Below, piece by piece: positions 15,924 to 24,166 of a stretch of 38,427 nt of DNA. The notes beneath the pieces are model-generated. The model saw only the letters and a program-made list of their open reading frames with translations. It searched no databases and was not told where the DNA came from. The first letter of the stretch is position 1. The number at the start of each line of letters is the position of its first letter. The position numbers and the translations under genes are program-made. The stretch spans positions 1 through 38,427 of the forward strand of contig CAJTFD010000023.1 of NCBI GenBank assembly GCA_910575625.1, given 5' to 3'. Source of the DNA: Clostridia bacterium (GTDB taxonomy: Bacteria > Bacillota > Clostridia > Lachnospirales > Lachnospiraceae).

Positions 15924-16129
15924 ACATCAATATTACCATTAGGACTTGCGATATTTATTTACTATAACAATATAAAGCTAGTCGGACATATTTGCTCAGA
16001 GGAAAATAAGACACCTCTATAAGCAAGAAAATAGGCATTCTCAGAGGATGTGTTTTTATCAAAATATCTAAAAATATTCTTTTACACGATGAGGTACATA
16101 AGAGTAAAAAAGAAGAGGAGGATCCGAAA

Positions 16130-16459
16130 ATGAAGAGAAGAAAATATTATGGTGTAGCAGGTTCAAACGGGTATGGCGTGTACGATAATTATGATAGAGT
16201 ATTGGAGTCAAGACCTTTTATCACAGCATTTACAATAAAAAAATTTAAAGACTTTAATGAAGCAAAAGTCTTCGCGCTCGATGAATATGAAAGATTGCAG
16301 GATGGGGCATTGGGTTCATATGAGATAGAAGAAATCAATGAAAAAAACTGGTTTTATTGTAGAGAACTCATAGATAAATCTACAGGACTGAGAGAAGATA
16401 TGTCTGATACCAGGACAGATGTCAAAAACAGGATAAGACCTTTTATGATAGGTATCTAA
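16130..16459 (+). CDS. small protein with an RNase H1 N-terminal (viroplasmin-like) domain
   Basis: A 109-aa protein. Residues 4-57 (KYYGVAGSNGYGVYDNYDRV, then AFTIKKFKDFNEAKVFALDEY) follow the hybrid-binding / viroplasmin pattern: YxV..G...G(I/V)Y, then a (F/Y)KxF..xxEAxxF block. This domain normally binds RNA/DNA hybrid at the N-terminus of RNase HI, but here no RNase H catalytic domain follows. The C-terminus RPFMIGI resembles that of the protein ending at 17634 (KPFSIGI). The SD GAGGAGG is present. The gene stands alone between terminators. The domain call is by pattern only. Confidence 0.55.
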   Translation: MKRRKYYGVAGSNGYGVYDNYDRVLESRPFITAFTIKKFKDFNEAKVFALDEYERLQDGALGSYEIEEINEKNWFYCRELIDKSTGLREDMSDTRTDVKNRIRPFMIGI

Positions 16460-16480
16460 AATACATATCCATATAAAATA

Positions 16481-16525
16481 TACAACTCAGGGTGTATTTA
16501 AGGTATATCCTGAGTTGTATAGATA
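16481..16525 (+). terminator. terminator-type hairpin
   Basis: Perfect 11-bp stem TACAACTCAGG/CCTGAGTTGTA (16481-16491 and 16509-16519), followed by a weak T-rich stretch. It separates the genes at 16130 and 16583. Confidence 0.6.
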
Positions 16526-16582
16526 AATTTTAACAATACAATCCACATATTTATAAAAAATAATAATAAGGAGGTATTTACA

Positions 16583-17023
16583 ATGAATAGGATACATTAT
16601 TCGCCTGTAGTGTATAGGACGGTAAAGATTGGAGAGGTGTCCTACAGATATAGAGATGCAGTCTCTCCTGATGATATGGCAGAGATGATGGTGGTAGTCA
16701 CAAGGAAAATAGATCAGGAATGTCTTATGCTATGTCTTGTCGATACGGACCATAAGCCCATGTATATCCAATCAATCAGACAAAGAGTTGGGGATGTCTG
16801 TATGTCCGATATCTTCACGCTCGCAATCTCATTAAATATGTCAGGGATATTGGTAGTGCATAAATATCCAGAAAAAATAGCTGTGCCATCTGCAGAATTG
16901 AGCTTCTGCAATGAGATAGCGGATGTTTCACATTTATTAGGGATGTCGTTCTATGGATACATCCTGGTAGGAGGGGAGGATATCCTTTTCAGGTCCAGTG
17001 ATGATACATCTGTCCTACATTAA
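16583..17023 (+). CDS. RadC/JAB-like protein lacking the metal-binding motif
   Basis: A 146-aa protein whose layout follows the RadC (JAB/MPN) domain: SPDDMAEMM, then QECLMLCLVDTDHKPMYIQS, VCMSDIFTLAISLNMSGILVVH, and near the end LLGMSFYGYILVGGEDILF. At the place of the canonical HNHPSGD the sequence is HKYPEKIAV, so the second His and the Asp that hold zinc in JAB proteases are gone. It is probably a non-catalytic paralogue. It is followed 30 bases later by a second RadC-like gene. The role of RadC proteins in mobile elements is unsettled. The SD AAGGAGG is present. Confidence 0.65.
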   Translation: MNRIHYSPVVYRTVKIGEVSYRYRDAVSPDDMAEMMVVVTRKIDQECLMLCLVDTDHKPMYIQSIRQRVGDVCMSDIFTLAISLNMSGILVVHKYPEKIAVPSAELSFCNEIADVSHLLGMSFYGYILVGGEDILFRSSDDTSVLH

Positions 17024-17052
17024 ACTATATCCAGAAAAGGAGGAGACGAAAA

Positions 17053-17634
17053 ATGTATGATATAAAAATACCGATAGTCTATGTAGAAGAGCCTCATGAT
17101 AGAGGGGTAAGAGTATATGGGCGATATGTCCCAATGAGTTTTACGGATATCATCTGCACTGTGAAAGATGCTGGTATTGATATGGGACAAGAATATACCT
17201 TGATCTTAGCTGTGAAAGATGCCGAGGGACTGATGCCCATACAGATACAGATGCCACATGATCCTGATACATATCTCGTCCAAGATATATTTAGTGCAGC
17301 ACTCTCAATCGAAGCAGGTGCACTCGTAGTATTCCACAACATCACAGATGGTGTTGCTATCCCTGAAAATGATATCCCATTTTATGATAAGGTCAAAAAT
17401 GCTGGAGATAAGATAGGTATCCAAATATTGGACCATATCATCTTGAATGGGGGTATGGTATATGATATTTTGGATATACCGGTCATGTCAAATAGCTGGA
17501 AGGGACTTGAAGTAGCTGGATGCAGACCCGTCGGACCACACTTCCGTCGAAACGGTAAGGACTGTTATATCATGAATGCCCGTCTGCCTAGGTCTATGGC
17601 AGGAAAGAAGAAACCTTTCTCTATAGGGATATAG
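17053..17634 (+). CDS. second RadC/JAB-like protein with a degenerate metal site
   Basis: A 193-aa protein with the same RadC-type scaffold as its upstream neighbour: MGQEYTLILAVKDAEGLMPI, YLVQDIFSAALSIEAGALVVFHN, IPFYDKVKNAGDKIGIQILDHIIL. The HNHPSGD block reads HNITDGVAI, keeping one His only. A C-terminal extension of about 50 residues (SNSWKGLEVAGCRPVGPHFR...) ends in KPFSIGI, like the tail of the protein at 16130-16459. The SD AAGGAGG is present and the intergenic gap is 29 bases, so it forms an operon with the gene at 16583. Confidence 0.65.
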   Translation: MYDIKIPIVYVEEPHDRGVRVYGRYVPMSFTDIICTVKDAGIDMGQEYTLILAVKDAEGLMPIQIQMPHDPDTYLVQDIFSAALSIEAGALVVFHNITDGVAIPENDIPFYDKVKNAGDKIGIQILDHIILNGGMVYDILDIPVMSNSWKGLEVAGCRPVGPHFRRNGKDCYIMNARLPRSMAGKKKPFSIGI

Positions 17635-17661
17635 ATGTAGTTTCTGATGATGATATACACA

Positions 17662-17693
17662 AAGCCTAGGATTGTACATATCATCCTAGGCTT
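17662..17693. terminator. bidirectional terminator-type hairpin
   Basis: Perfect 11-bp stem AAGCCTAGGAT/ATCCTAGGCTT with a 10-base loop, 28 bases after the RadC-like gene. It sits between that plus-strand gene and the minus-strand XRE gene; T tracts are weak on both sides. Confidence 0.5.
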
Positions 17694-17893
17694 ACTATGT
17701 ATGTCAGCCTTTAAGTATCGGGGGAGTTTATTTACATCTGATATATGCTACTGACACCAAAATAGTAAGGTGGCTGAAAACAAGATCAGAAGTAATACCA
17801 TTTGACAATACGGAGACACAAGGCCTAACTGGGAGCATCGACGTGATAGGATACCTCTGCTGTTCTATGATATGTTTTCGTGGGATGAGGATC

Positions 17894-18091
17894 TTATCGT
17901 TCATTTGTAAAATGGACGACATCATTTGGGGTACAATCTAATATATCACATAACTTTTCAAGAGTGAGCAGAGTTATATTCTTGTTCTTCTTTAAGGTAT
18001 CGAGAGTTTTGTTATCGATGCCACTTTTAAGGAGTTTGTATTGTGTTATACCTTTTTTATCCATAGTCTTCCAGAGTGGACTAAAATCAAT
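17894..18091 (-). CDS. short XRE-family repressor with a non-canonical start
   Basis: About 65 codons reading IDFSPLWKTMDKKGITQYKL, then SGIDNKTLDTLKKNKNITLL and TLEKLCDILDCTPNDVVHFT. This is the compact Cro/CI-type HTH found widely in Firmicutes, where homologues begin (M)I(D/N)FSPLWKTM. No ATG, GTG or TTG precedes that conserved start; the ribosome site AAAGGAG is spaced for ATC (18094) or ATT (18091), so an ATT/ATC start is likely. The first ATG (18064) would remove nine conserved residues. A perfect 28-bp palindrome lies 60 bases upstream and is a likely operator. Confidence 0.65.
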   Translation of the reverse strand: MDFSPLWKTMDKKGITQYKLLKSGIDNKTLDTLKKNKNITLLTLEKLCDILDCTPNDVVHFTNER

Positions 18092-18151
18092 GATAGCGAC
18101 CGCTCCTTTCTTTCTGAAGTTACTATCATCTTAGCGATAGATGCTCAAAAT

Positions 18152-18179
18152 ACATATTGTGGATATATCCACAATATGT
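18152..18179. promoter_or_regulatory. perfect 28-bp palindrome, candidate operator
   Basis: The two 14-base halves (ACATATTGTGGATA and its complement) join without a spacer. It lies between the minus-strand XRE gene and the plus-strand gene at 18219, the usual place for an operator controlling divergent transcription. Confidence 0.55.
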
Positions 18180-18218
18180 TATGCTCGATGAAAATAGGAA
18201 AAGGATGACAAAGGGAAA

Positions 18219-18533
18219 ATGGATAAGCTGATCGAGAGACTGATTGAAAATGGTATGAGGCGTTTCATGGATCTGAGCAGGGATGAGTTGGCACGGGTGG
18301 ATGAGGTCTATCAGTATGACCATAAGGATGCGGAGGAGTTGGAGTAACGTTATGAGAGCCTTTCCCTCTTCAGGAGACAGAGGATGGTCATCAACGATTA
18401 TATCGCCTGTACAGCGACTGTAAACCATCGCTATGCTGATATCTCGTATATGGCTGGGATAAGGGATACAGTAAAGATGCTCGTTTCATTAGGATTGATA
18501 AAAGATATCGGTATGGAAGTAAATGATCTATAG
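18219..18533 (+). pseudogene. small helical protein broken by an in-frame TAA
   Basis: The frame reads MDKLIERLIENGMRRFMDLS, then YQYDHKDAEELE, a TAA at 18345-18347, and continues in the same frame RYESLSLFRRQRMVINDYIA, NHRYADISYMAGIRDTVKML. The two halves together look like one roughly 104-aa helical protein of a type common in lachnospiral elements (ending ...NHRYADxSYMAGIxDTV). A single substitution explains the stop. The function is unknown. It faces the XRE gene across the palindrome. Confidence 0.5.
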
Positions 18534-18613
18534 TTATATGTCATTTTTAATGATATAAAATGTAAATATATAATTTTTAGATTGCATATTATAACCATGA
18601 AACTGATACAGGA

Positions 18614-18650
18614 ATGGGAAGCCAAGACAAACGGCTTCCCATATTTTATC
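18614..18650 (+). terminator. terminator ahead of the 214-aa gene
   Basis: Perfect 10-bp stem ATGGGAAGCC/GGCTTCCCAT followed by ATTTTAT. The ATG inside the stem is not used as a start; the true start is downstream at 18671. Confidence 0.65.
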
Positions 18651-18670
18651 CTAATATGAGGAGGGATATC

Positions 18671-19315
18671 ATGCAGAGACAGATATGTTTTAAAGGAATA
18701 GATATCTTGGGTTTCATGGGGCGTGTGGTCCAGAGGCACATGAGGCATTACCAGTCGGACTTCCAAGTAGATGAGATGACGCTGCAGAGAGTGGCTGGAT
18801 GTAAGGAGCAACAGGATGTGACCTTCATATGGATGTGCCGGACGTTAGGAACATGGCTCCTGCCTGAGAGGGATGTACTCTTAAGAGGGACGAGTGAGAA
18901 TAACATCTTCGCATTTTATGTGGAGCAGACCGATGATCCAGTACTCGTCTTTGCCATCAAGGTCAGGGGCATCAAGAGTGGCCGCATCATCGGTGACATC
19001 CATGCATTGGATTATCCGGCGTACTATGGCCATGTCTGTTCTGTGATGCTGAGGGCTGAGACAGTCATACTGCAGTATGAGCGGGGGATACGTATAAAGA
19101 TGGCTGATGATACGATCACCAGTCATCCAGATGCGGACTTTGGGAGATATCTATCCATCCGATACCAGCCGCACCAGCAAGAAGACCTGGACAGGCTATT
19201 ACAAAGAGTGTGGGAAGACAGGGGATGTTCCAGCGAGGGTGATGTAGATACATATATAGAAAGCCTACCAGGTTCAGTATCCCGCATAACGAAAAAAAGG
19301 CTATCCAAAAAATGA
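18671..19315 (+). CDS. uncharacterised element protein
   Basis: A 214-aa protein starting MQRQICFKGIDILGFMGRVV, with AGGAGGG a few bases upstream of the ATG. The open frame extends further upstream into a terminator stem, which I exclude. It has an alternating hydrophobic pattern (NNIFAFYVEQTDDPVLVFAI, YYGHVCSVMLRAETVILQYE) and a basic C-terminus (ITKKRLSKK). It is a soluble alpha/beta protein; no family or catalytic motif is recognised. The radC remnant starts 21 bases after its stop, so the two share an operon. Confidence 0.65.
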   Translation: MQRQICFKGIDILGFMGRVVQRHMRHYQSDFQVDEMTLQRVAGCKEQQDVTFIWMCRTLGTWLLPERDVLLRGTSENNIFAFYVEQTDDPVLVFAIKVRGIKSGRIIGDIHALDYPAYYGHVCSVMLRAETVILQYERGIRIKMADDTITSHPDADFGRYLSIRYQPHQQEDLDRLLQRVWEDRGCSSEGDVDTYIESLPGSVSRITKKRLSKK

Positions 19316-19335
19316 GAAGGGGAGTGAGGTACATC

Positions 19336-19716
19336 ATGGAAGAGAAAAAAATGCAAGTCGTTCATCTGCAGATGGTGAGGGATGACCCCAGAGAAACAGC
19401 AAGACTGGTACAGATGAGGCCTACCTACGTGCAAGTTGTGAGCATAGGGGCCATAGATTATTGTACAGCTCCAATACCAGAGCTATTTAAAGCAGCACTC
19501 TTGTCAAATGTGCCAAATATATTATCATCCCACAATCATCCTAGTGGGGATTGCACTTATAGTCAAGAAGATGTACTCTTGACTGAAAAGGTATTGCAAG
19601 CTGGGTGAGTGTTAGTCATCTGATCCATGGACCATGTGATTCTAAAAGAAGGGGACATGTTCTGCAGTTTAAGGGAATCTGGCAAGATATCGGGATGGGA
19701 GAGTGTGGATCGATAG
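19336..19716 (+). pseudogene. radC-like gene with two in-frame TGA stops
   Basis: This copy retains the canonical metal motif SSHNHPSGDCTYSQEDVLLT that its two relatives at 16583 and 17053 have lost. The frame is stopped by TGA at 19606-19608 and again at 19621-19623, yet continues with a proper RadC C-terminus, SMDHVILKEGDMFCSLRESG, up to TAG at 19714. The region before HNHPSGD is also shorter than in RadC, which suggests an internal deletion. The 90-residue product up to the first stop lacks part of the fold. Confidence 0.7.
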
Positions 19717-19828
19717 GTCCCAGATGGAGGATAGTTTCTATCAGCAAATGGCGATGGGAGTATCATTAATTAAAAAATGATACTGAACCAGTACAATATA
19801 TAAGACAAAAAGAGGAGGTAGGACACAT

Positions 19829-20098
19829 ATGGATCGCGCAAAAGTATATGAGGACGAGATCATCAGGAGATTATACAGAGATGCACTTTCAGAAAAAGGG
19901 TGTACGGATAAAGTCGGATGGAAGACGCAGAAAGAGATTGGGTCCATATTGGGCGATAAGGAAGGTCAGATGGGGGATGAAGAATACGCATGTTATAAGG
20001 ATGATATCTTTTTAGCTGCTTCTGCGGCAGAAGAGAATGGGTTTGTGGATGGTTTTAAATATGCTTTCCGTTTATTTTCAGAATGCATATATAAATAG
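19829..20098 (+). CDS. small helical protein, unknown function
   Basis: An 89-aa protein (MDRAKVYEDEIIRRLYRDAL..., IFLAASAAEENGFVDGFKYA, FRLFSECIYK). The SD GAGGAGG supports the start. It has an all-helical, acidic character and a C-terminal helix like those of DUF6809-type proteins, but the similarity is not enough for a call. It stands alone before the minus-strand XRE gene. Confidence 0.6.
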   Translation: MDRAKVYEDEIIRRLYRDALSEKGCTDKVGWKTQKEIGSILGDKEGQMGDEEYACYKDDIFLAASAAEENGFVDGFKYAFRLFSECIYK

Positions 20099-20135
20099 GT
20101 ATATCTGACAAACAGGATACTTAATGACAGGTGGG

Positions 20136-20351
20136 CTATTTTTCCATATCATCATCTATTTTTTCAAATAGGTCACCGACAGGGCAGCCTAAGATATCGC
20201 TCAACATATCAAGATTTTCAAATCTGATGGAACGTGTCTCATTTTTGACCATACGATTGAAATTTTGATAACTCAAGCCCATCTGCTTGAAGAGCCAGTA
20301 TTTAGTATGTCCTTGCTCATTTAAAATCTCCAGTATCCGCAAACGTACCAT
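20136..20351 (-). CDS. XRE-family transcriptional regulator
   Basis: A 71-aa single-domain Cro/CI-type HTH protein. The helix-turn-helix is KYWLFKQMGLSYQNFNRMV and the typical end is NLDMLSDILGCPVGDLFE. The start has AAGGAG eight bases upstream. It is divergent from the promoter at 20397-20425 that serves the plus-strand genes, so autoregulation or control of that promoter is plausible. Confidence 0.8.
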   Translation of the reverse strand: MVRLRILEILNEQGHTKYWLFKQMGLSYQNFNRMVKNETRSIRFENLDMLSDILGCPVGDLFEKIDDDMEK

Positions 20352-20396
20352 TTTTCAGTCTCCTTTTTAAGTGTGATTATACCGGAAATAAAATCC

Positions 20397-20425
20397 TTGC
20401 ATAAATTACTTGTACAGCATATAAT
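20397..20425 (+). promoter_or_regulatory. sigma-A-type promoter
   Basis: TTGCAT, 17 bases, TATAAT. It lies 190 bases upstream of the LRR gene. A possible 27-codon leader frame (GTG at 20472 with GGAGG nine bases upstream) lies in between. Confidence 0.65.
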
Positions 20426-20614
20426 GTACACATGATATAGTTAAAGAGTTGATGATCGGAGGATGTGATAAGTGTATAAGGTCAGGATGGGTGTCGGCTG
20501 TACTGAAGATTTTCCGCATGATGACTACAAAGTGATATACTGTCTCATAATATAACGATATTTGATATGAAGTTCAAATATACATATAAAATTTTAAAGG
20601 AGGAATGAGATTAC

Positions 20615-23326
20615 ATGAAGAAAAAAACTAAAAACTACATAAAAGGAAGTGTATTTGCCGCTCTTTTATTAGCATCCATATCTGTACGGACTGTGGTAGG
20701 TGCGGACAAAGCTATCGTAATGGAAGAAAATGCGATGGTTGAAGATGATAGAGCCGTTGATGAGATTAATCAGGAAGATATCACAGAGGAATTTACAGAT
20801 TCTAACTTTCGTCTAGCGGTAAGAAGTGCATTAAGTTTATATAAAGATGCTCCAATCACAAAGTCTGCCTGCGCTTCCATTACCAGTTTATATGTGAACG
20901 AGAGCGGTATCCAAAATCTTGATGGGATTGGATATTTTACAAATTTGGAATCTTTGAAGTGCTATGATAATCAGCTAACGAGTTTGGACGTGAGCGACTG
21001 TACCAGATTAACAAATTTGGAGTGCTTTGCTAATAAACTAACGAGTTTGGATGTGAGTGGCTGTACCAACTTGGAATCTTTGCATTGCGGTGATAATCAG
21101 TTAACAAGTTTGGACGTGAGCGGCTGTCCTAGCTTGAAATCTTTGTCTTGTTATAGTAATCAATTAACAAGTTTGGATATGAGCGGCTATACCAGCTTGA
21201 CAGAGTTGAATTGCAGAAGTAGTCAACTAATGAGTTTGGACGTGAGCGGCTGTACCAGCTTGACAGAGTTGGCTTTCATTGGTAATGAACTAACGAGATT
21301 AGACGTGAGCGGCTGTACCAGCTTGACAGAGTTGACAGAGTTGGCTTTCATTGGTAATGAACTAACGAGATTAGACGTGAGCGGCTGTACCAGCTTGAAA
21401 TCTTTGGAGTGCTTTGCTAATAAACTAACGAGTTTGGATATGAGCGGTTGTACCAGCTTGACAGAATTGGCTTTCATTGCTAATGAACTAAAGAGTTTGG
21501 ATGTGAGCGGCTATACCAGCTTGAAATCTTTGCGTTGCGATGGTGATCAATTAACGAGTTTGGATGTGAGCGGCTGTACCAACTTGGAATCTTTGCGTTG
21601 CGATGGTGATCAATTAACGAGTTTGGATATGAGCGGTTGTACCAGCTTGAAATCTTTGTCTTGTTATAGTAATCAATTAACAAGTTTGGATGTGAGCGGT
21701 TGTATCAACTTGAAATCTTTGCGTTGCGGTGGTAGTCAATTAACGAGTTTGGATGTGAGCGGTTATACCAGCTTGACAGAGTTGGATTGTAGTAGTGATT
21801 CACTAATGAGTTTGGATGTGAGCGGCTGTACCGGCTTGGAATCTTTGCATTACACTAGTCATCAATTAACGAGTTTGGACGCGAGTGGTTGTACCAGCTT
21901 GATAGGTTTGAATTGCAGAGAAACTCGGCCAAAGAGTTTGAACGTGAGCGGCTGTACCAGTTTGAGATCTTTGATCTGCTCTGGTTATCCGAATGTGATT
22001 ACTTGTAATGAACTAATGAGTTTGGACGCGAGTGGCTGTACCAGTTTAAAATCTTTGGATTGCAGTATAAATGGACTGACGAGTTTGGACGTGAGCGGCT
22101 GTACTAGCTTGGGATCTTTGGATTGCAATAGGAATAAACTAACGAGTTTGGACGTGAGCGGCTGTACTAGCTTGAAATCTTTGGATTGTTATATTAATCA
22201 ATTAACAAATTTGGACGTGAGCAGCTGTCCTAGCTTGGAATCTTTGTATTGCAGTGATAATCAGCTAACAAATTTGGACGTGAGCAGCTGTCCTAGCTTG
22301 GAATCTTTGTCTTGTTATATTAATCAATTAACAAATTTGGACGTGAGCAGCTGTCCTAGCTTGGGATCTTTGTATTGCAGTGATAATCAGCTAACAAATT
22401 TGGACGTGAGCAGCTGTCCTAGCTTGGAATATTTGTATTGCTCTAAGAATAATATGAAATCCCCAAATGATGTCAAAGGGAGAACAAAAGAATTTGATGG
22501 AAAAAATTTTATATTTTACCCACAAAATAATGCTACCGATGTGACCACAGTACCTACACAGACCCCAACTGCAGAGCCTACTAAAGTACCAGCACAGACC
22601 CCGACTACAGGACCTACTAAAGTGCCAACACAGACCCCAACTGCAGGACCTACTAAAGTGCCAACACAGACCCCGACTGCAAAGCCAACTACAGTACCGA
22701 CTATACGACCTACAGAAGAAAAGAAAGAGCAGAAAATGTCTGTTGACCGCAAGGCACTCACTCTTTATGTTGATGGAAAGACTACTATATTAAAAGTATC
22801 AAATGCAAAGGGAAGGACAACTTACAAGAGTAGTAATCCAAGAGTTGTAAAGGTCAGCAAAAAAGGAAAAGTATCTCCAAAGTCTATTGGAAAAGCAACT
22901 ATCACTATCAAGAGTGCCGGAAATAATATTTATAAAACTGCTACTCTTAAAATTGCAGTCACGGTGAAGAGCAATTTTAAAAAGAGCAGATGGATAGCTT
23001 ATACGAATGGAGGTTTTTATTTCAAGATACATAAGGTCACTGGAAAGAAGATGAGATTCTCTTTCCATATGCCAAATATGGATCTTAAGAACAAAACAGC
23101 TTCTATAAAAGCAGACGGAAAGACAGCGACCGCGAAGATAAAATGTCCTGACGGAAAGGTACATGCATTGAAAATCGTTATCTCTAAAAATGCAATAAAA
23201 GTACAAGAGACGTCCTTATGTACTAAAAAACTCCTAGGATCTTCTATACCAGGTCGTAAAAAGACAATATCACATAAATTCCGTCCTGATGAATATCCAT
23301 GGAATGCCAGTAGCTCTTGGGATTGA
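20615..23326 (+). CDS. secreted leucine-rich-repeat protein with 23 Cys-type repeats
   Basis: A 903-aa protein. A signal peptide covers about residues 1-30 (lysines, then VFAALLLASISV). Residues 121-613 are 23 tandem LRR units of 21 residues (consensus LTSLDVSGCTSLxSLxCxxNQ), with one unit of 24 and one of 28 residues. A Thr/Pro-rich spacer (about 640-690; TPTAGPTKVP units) follows, then a bacterial Ig-like domain (LTLYVDGKTTILKVSNAKGR, YKSSNPRVVKVS, GKATITIKSAG), and a basic C-terminal region ending PWNASSSWD. There is no LPxTG motif, so it is secreted or held non-covalently. Such proteins bind host or bacterial surface partners. The SD AAAGGAGG is strong. Confidence 0.85.
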   Translation: MKKKTKNYIKGSVFAALLLASISVRTVVGADKAIVMEENAMVEDDRAVDEINQEDITEEFTDSNFRLAVRSALSLYKDAPITKSACASITSLYVNESGIQNLDGIGYFTNLESLKCYDNQLTSLDVSDCTRLTNLECFANKLTSLDVSGCTNLESLHCGDNQLTSLDVSGCPSLKSLSCYSNQLTSLDMSGYTSLTELNCRSSQLMSLDVSGCTSLTELAFIGNELTRLDVSGCTSLTELTELAFIGNELTRLDVSGCTSLKSLECFANKLTSLDMSGCTSLTELAFIANELKSLDVSGYTSLKSLRCDGDQLTSLDVSGCTNLESLRCDGDQLTSLDMSGCTSLKSLSCYSNQLTSLDVSGCINLKSLRCGGSQLTSLDVSGYTSLTELDCSSDSLMSLDVSGCTGLESLHYTSHQLTSLDASGCTSLIGLNCRETRPKSLNVSGCTSLRSLICSGYPNVITCNELMSLDASGCTSLKSLDCSINGLTSLDVSGCTSLGSLDCNRNKLTSLDVSGCTSLKSLDCYINQLTNLDVSSCPSLESLYCSDNQLTNLDVSSCPSLESLSCYINQLTNLDVSSCPSLGSLYCSDNQLTNLDVSSCPSLEYLYCSKNNMKSPNDVKGRTKEFDGKNFIFYPQNNATDVTTVPTQTPTAEPTKVPAQTPTTGPTKVPTQTPTAGPTKVPTQTPTAKPTTVPTIRPTEEKKEQKMSVDRKALTLYVDGKTTILKVSNAKGRTTYKSSNPRVVKVSKKGKVSPKSIGKATITIKSAGNNIYKTATLKIAVTVKSNFKKSRWIAYTNGGFYFKIHKVTGKKMRFSFHMPNMDLKNKTASIKADGKTATAKIKCPDGKVHALKIVISKNAIKVQETSLCTKKLLGSSIPGRKKTISHKFRPDEYPWNASSSWD
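20975..22453 (+). repeat. tandem 63-bp repeats encoding the LRR array
   Basis: 23 units, highly similar at the nucleotide level, especially the ACGAGTTTGGACGTGAGCGG part. The last four units (codons for LTNLDVSSCPSL) are nearly identical to each other, a sign of recent duplication. Unit 6 has a 9-base internal duplication. Confidence 0.85.
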
Positions 23327-23386
23327 TAGACGATATCAATACCAGCTGTTCCATTTATATATCATAATGATCTGACTACATATACC

Positions 23387-23421
23387 AGGCAAGGTCTATC
23401 CACAGACCTTGCCTTATTTTA
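23387..23421 (+). terminator. terminator after the LRR gene
   Basis: Perfect 11-bp stem AGGCAAGGTCT/AGACCTTGCCT with a 6-base loop, followed by TATTTTATT. Confidence 0.8.
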
Positions 23422-23442
23422 TTGCACAGGAGGATGATGCAG

Positions 23443-24045
23443 ATGTTCTTAAAAACAAATATGAGGGGTATGAATATTAAAACAGTCCAAAGACCACTCC
23501 CCCAGGATACTCTATATGGGATGCAGATGGATGAGGTAAGACAATATCTAGCTGACAGATACCATATTTACAATGCATATGACCATCGTACCATGTCATA
23601 CCTGATGGTAGTCTGGTCAAAGTCTGGACCAAAGGTCAGTGGGAGTATATCATTTGACCACGTTCTAAAAGCCAGAGCTGTACATTTTTCAATAGGCCAT
23701 GACCTGGAACGTTGGTTCTCGCCAGATTGGACATATATACTCCCAGAGAGCCTTTACCGTAGGATGGATGAAAAGGATATACAGCATCTAGACCAATGGG
23801 AAGTACAGACTGCACTCGATGAGATATACGCTAGGAGGGGGATGCGCTTCCTAGACGACTATACAGCGGCATATTTCATACAGCAGTCTTGGTATGAAAG
23901 TGTGATAGATGAAGATGCGTTTACTGATGATATGTTATCAGATGTAGAGCGGTATAACATAACCTTTTTAGAAAGGCATATGGGACCGCTCTTTTTTATT
24001 ACTCAAAGATCTGGATGTGAGGGAGACTATATCCTGAGAGGATAA
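23443..24045 (+). CDS. uncharacterised element protein
   Basis: A protein of about 200 aa (MFLKTNMRGMNIKTVQRPLP, YGMQMDEVRQYLADRYHIYN, HDLERWFSPDWTYI). Several Met codons follow the AGGAGG; the one at 23443 has the best spacing. It is soluble, with many aromatic residues, and no motif is recognised. It follows the LRR terminator and ends about 390 bases before the DUF932 gene. Confidence 0.6.
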   Translation: MFLKTNMRGMNIKTVQRPLPQDTLYGMQMDEVRQYLADRYHIYNAYDHRTMSYLMVVWSKSGPKVSGSISFDHVLKARAVHFSIGHDLERWFSPDWTYILPESLYRRMDEKDIQHLDQWEVQTALDEIYARRGMRFLDDYTAAYFIQQSWYESVIDEDAFTDDMLSDVERYNITFLERHMGPLFFITQRSGCEGDYILRG

Positions 24046-24166
24046 GGATATAAAAGTAAAAGTCAATGTTTTTATTCACATACTATAACAGTGATACATA
24101 TCAACAGACAGACATTTATAAAGGTCTAGCCTATTACTTATCAAGGAGAAAGGAGGCCGCTCACTG

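Noticed and set aside
15845..16129. A further gene between the relaxase and the gene at 16130
   Set aside because: The 285 bases contain only the relaxase terminator and AT-rich sequence; no coding frame with a ribosome site was found.
19600..19625. TGA codons read as Trp or selenocysteine in the radC copy
   Set aside because: Other genes in the window use TGA as a stop or avoid it. There is no SECIS-like structure, and a TAA interrupts the neighbouring gene as well, so ordinary decay is simpler.
20975..22453. Regularly spaced repeats that might be taken for a CRISPR array
   Set aside because: The units are 63 bp with no unique spacers and stay in frame as LRR codons inside one open reading frame.
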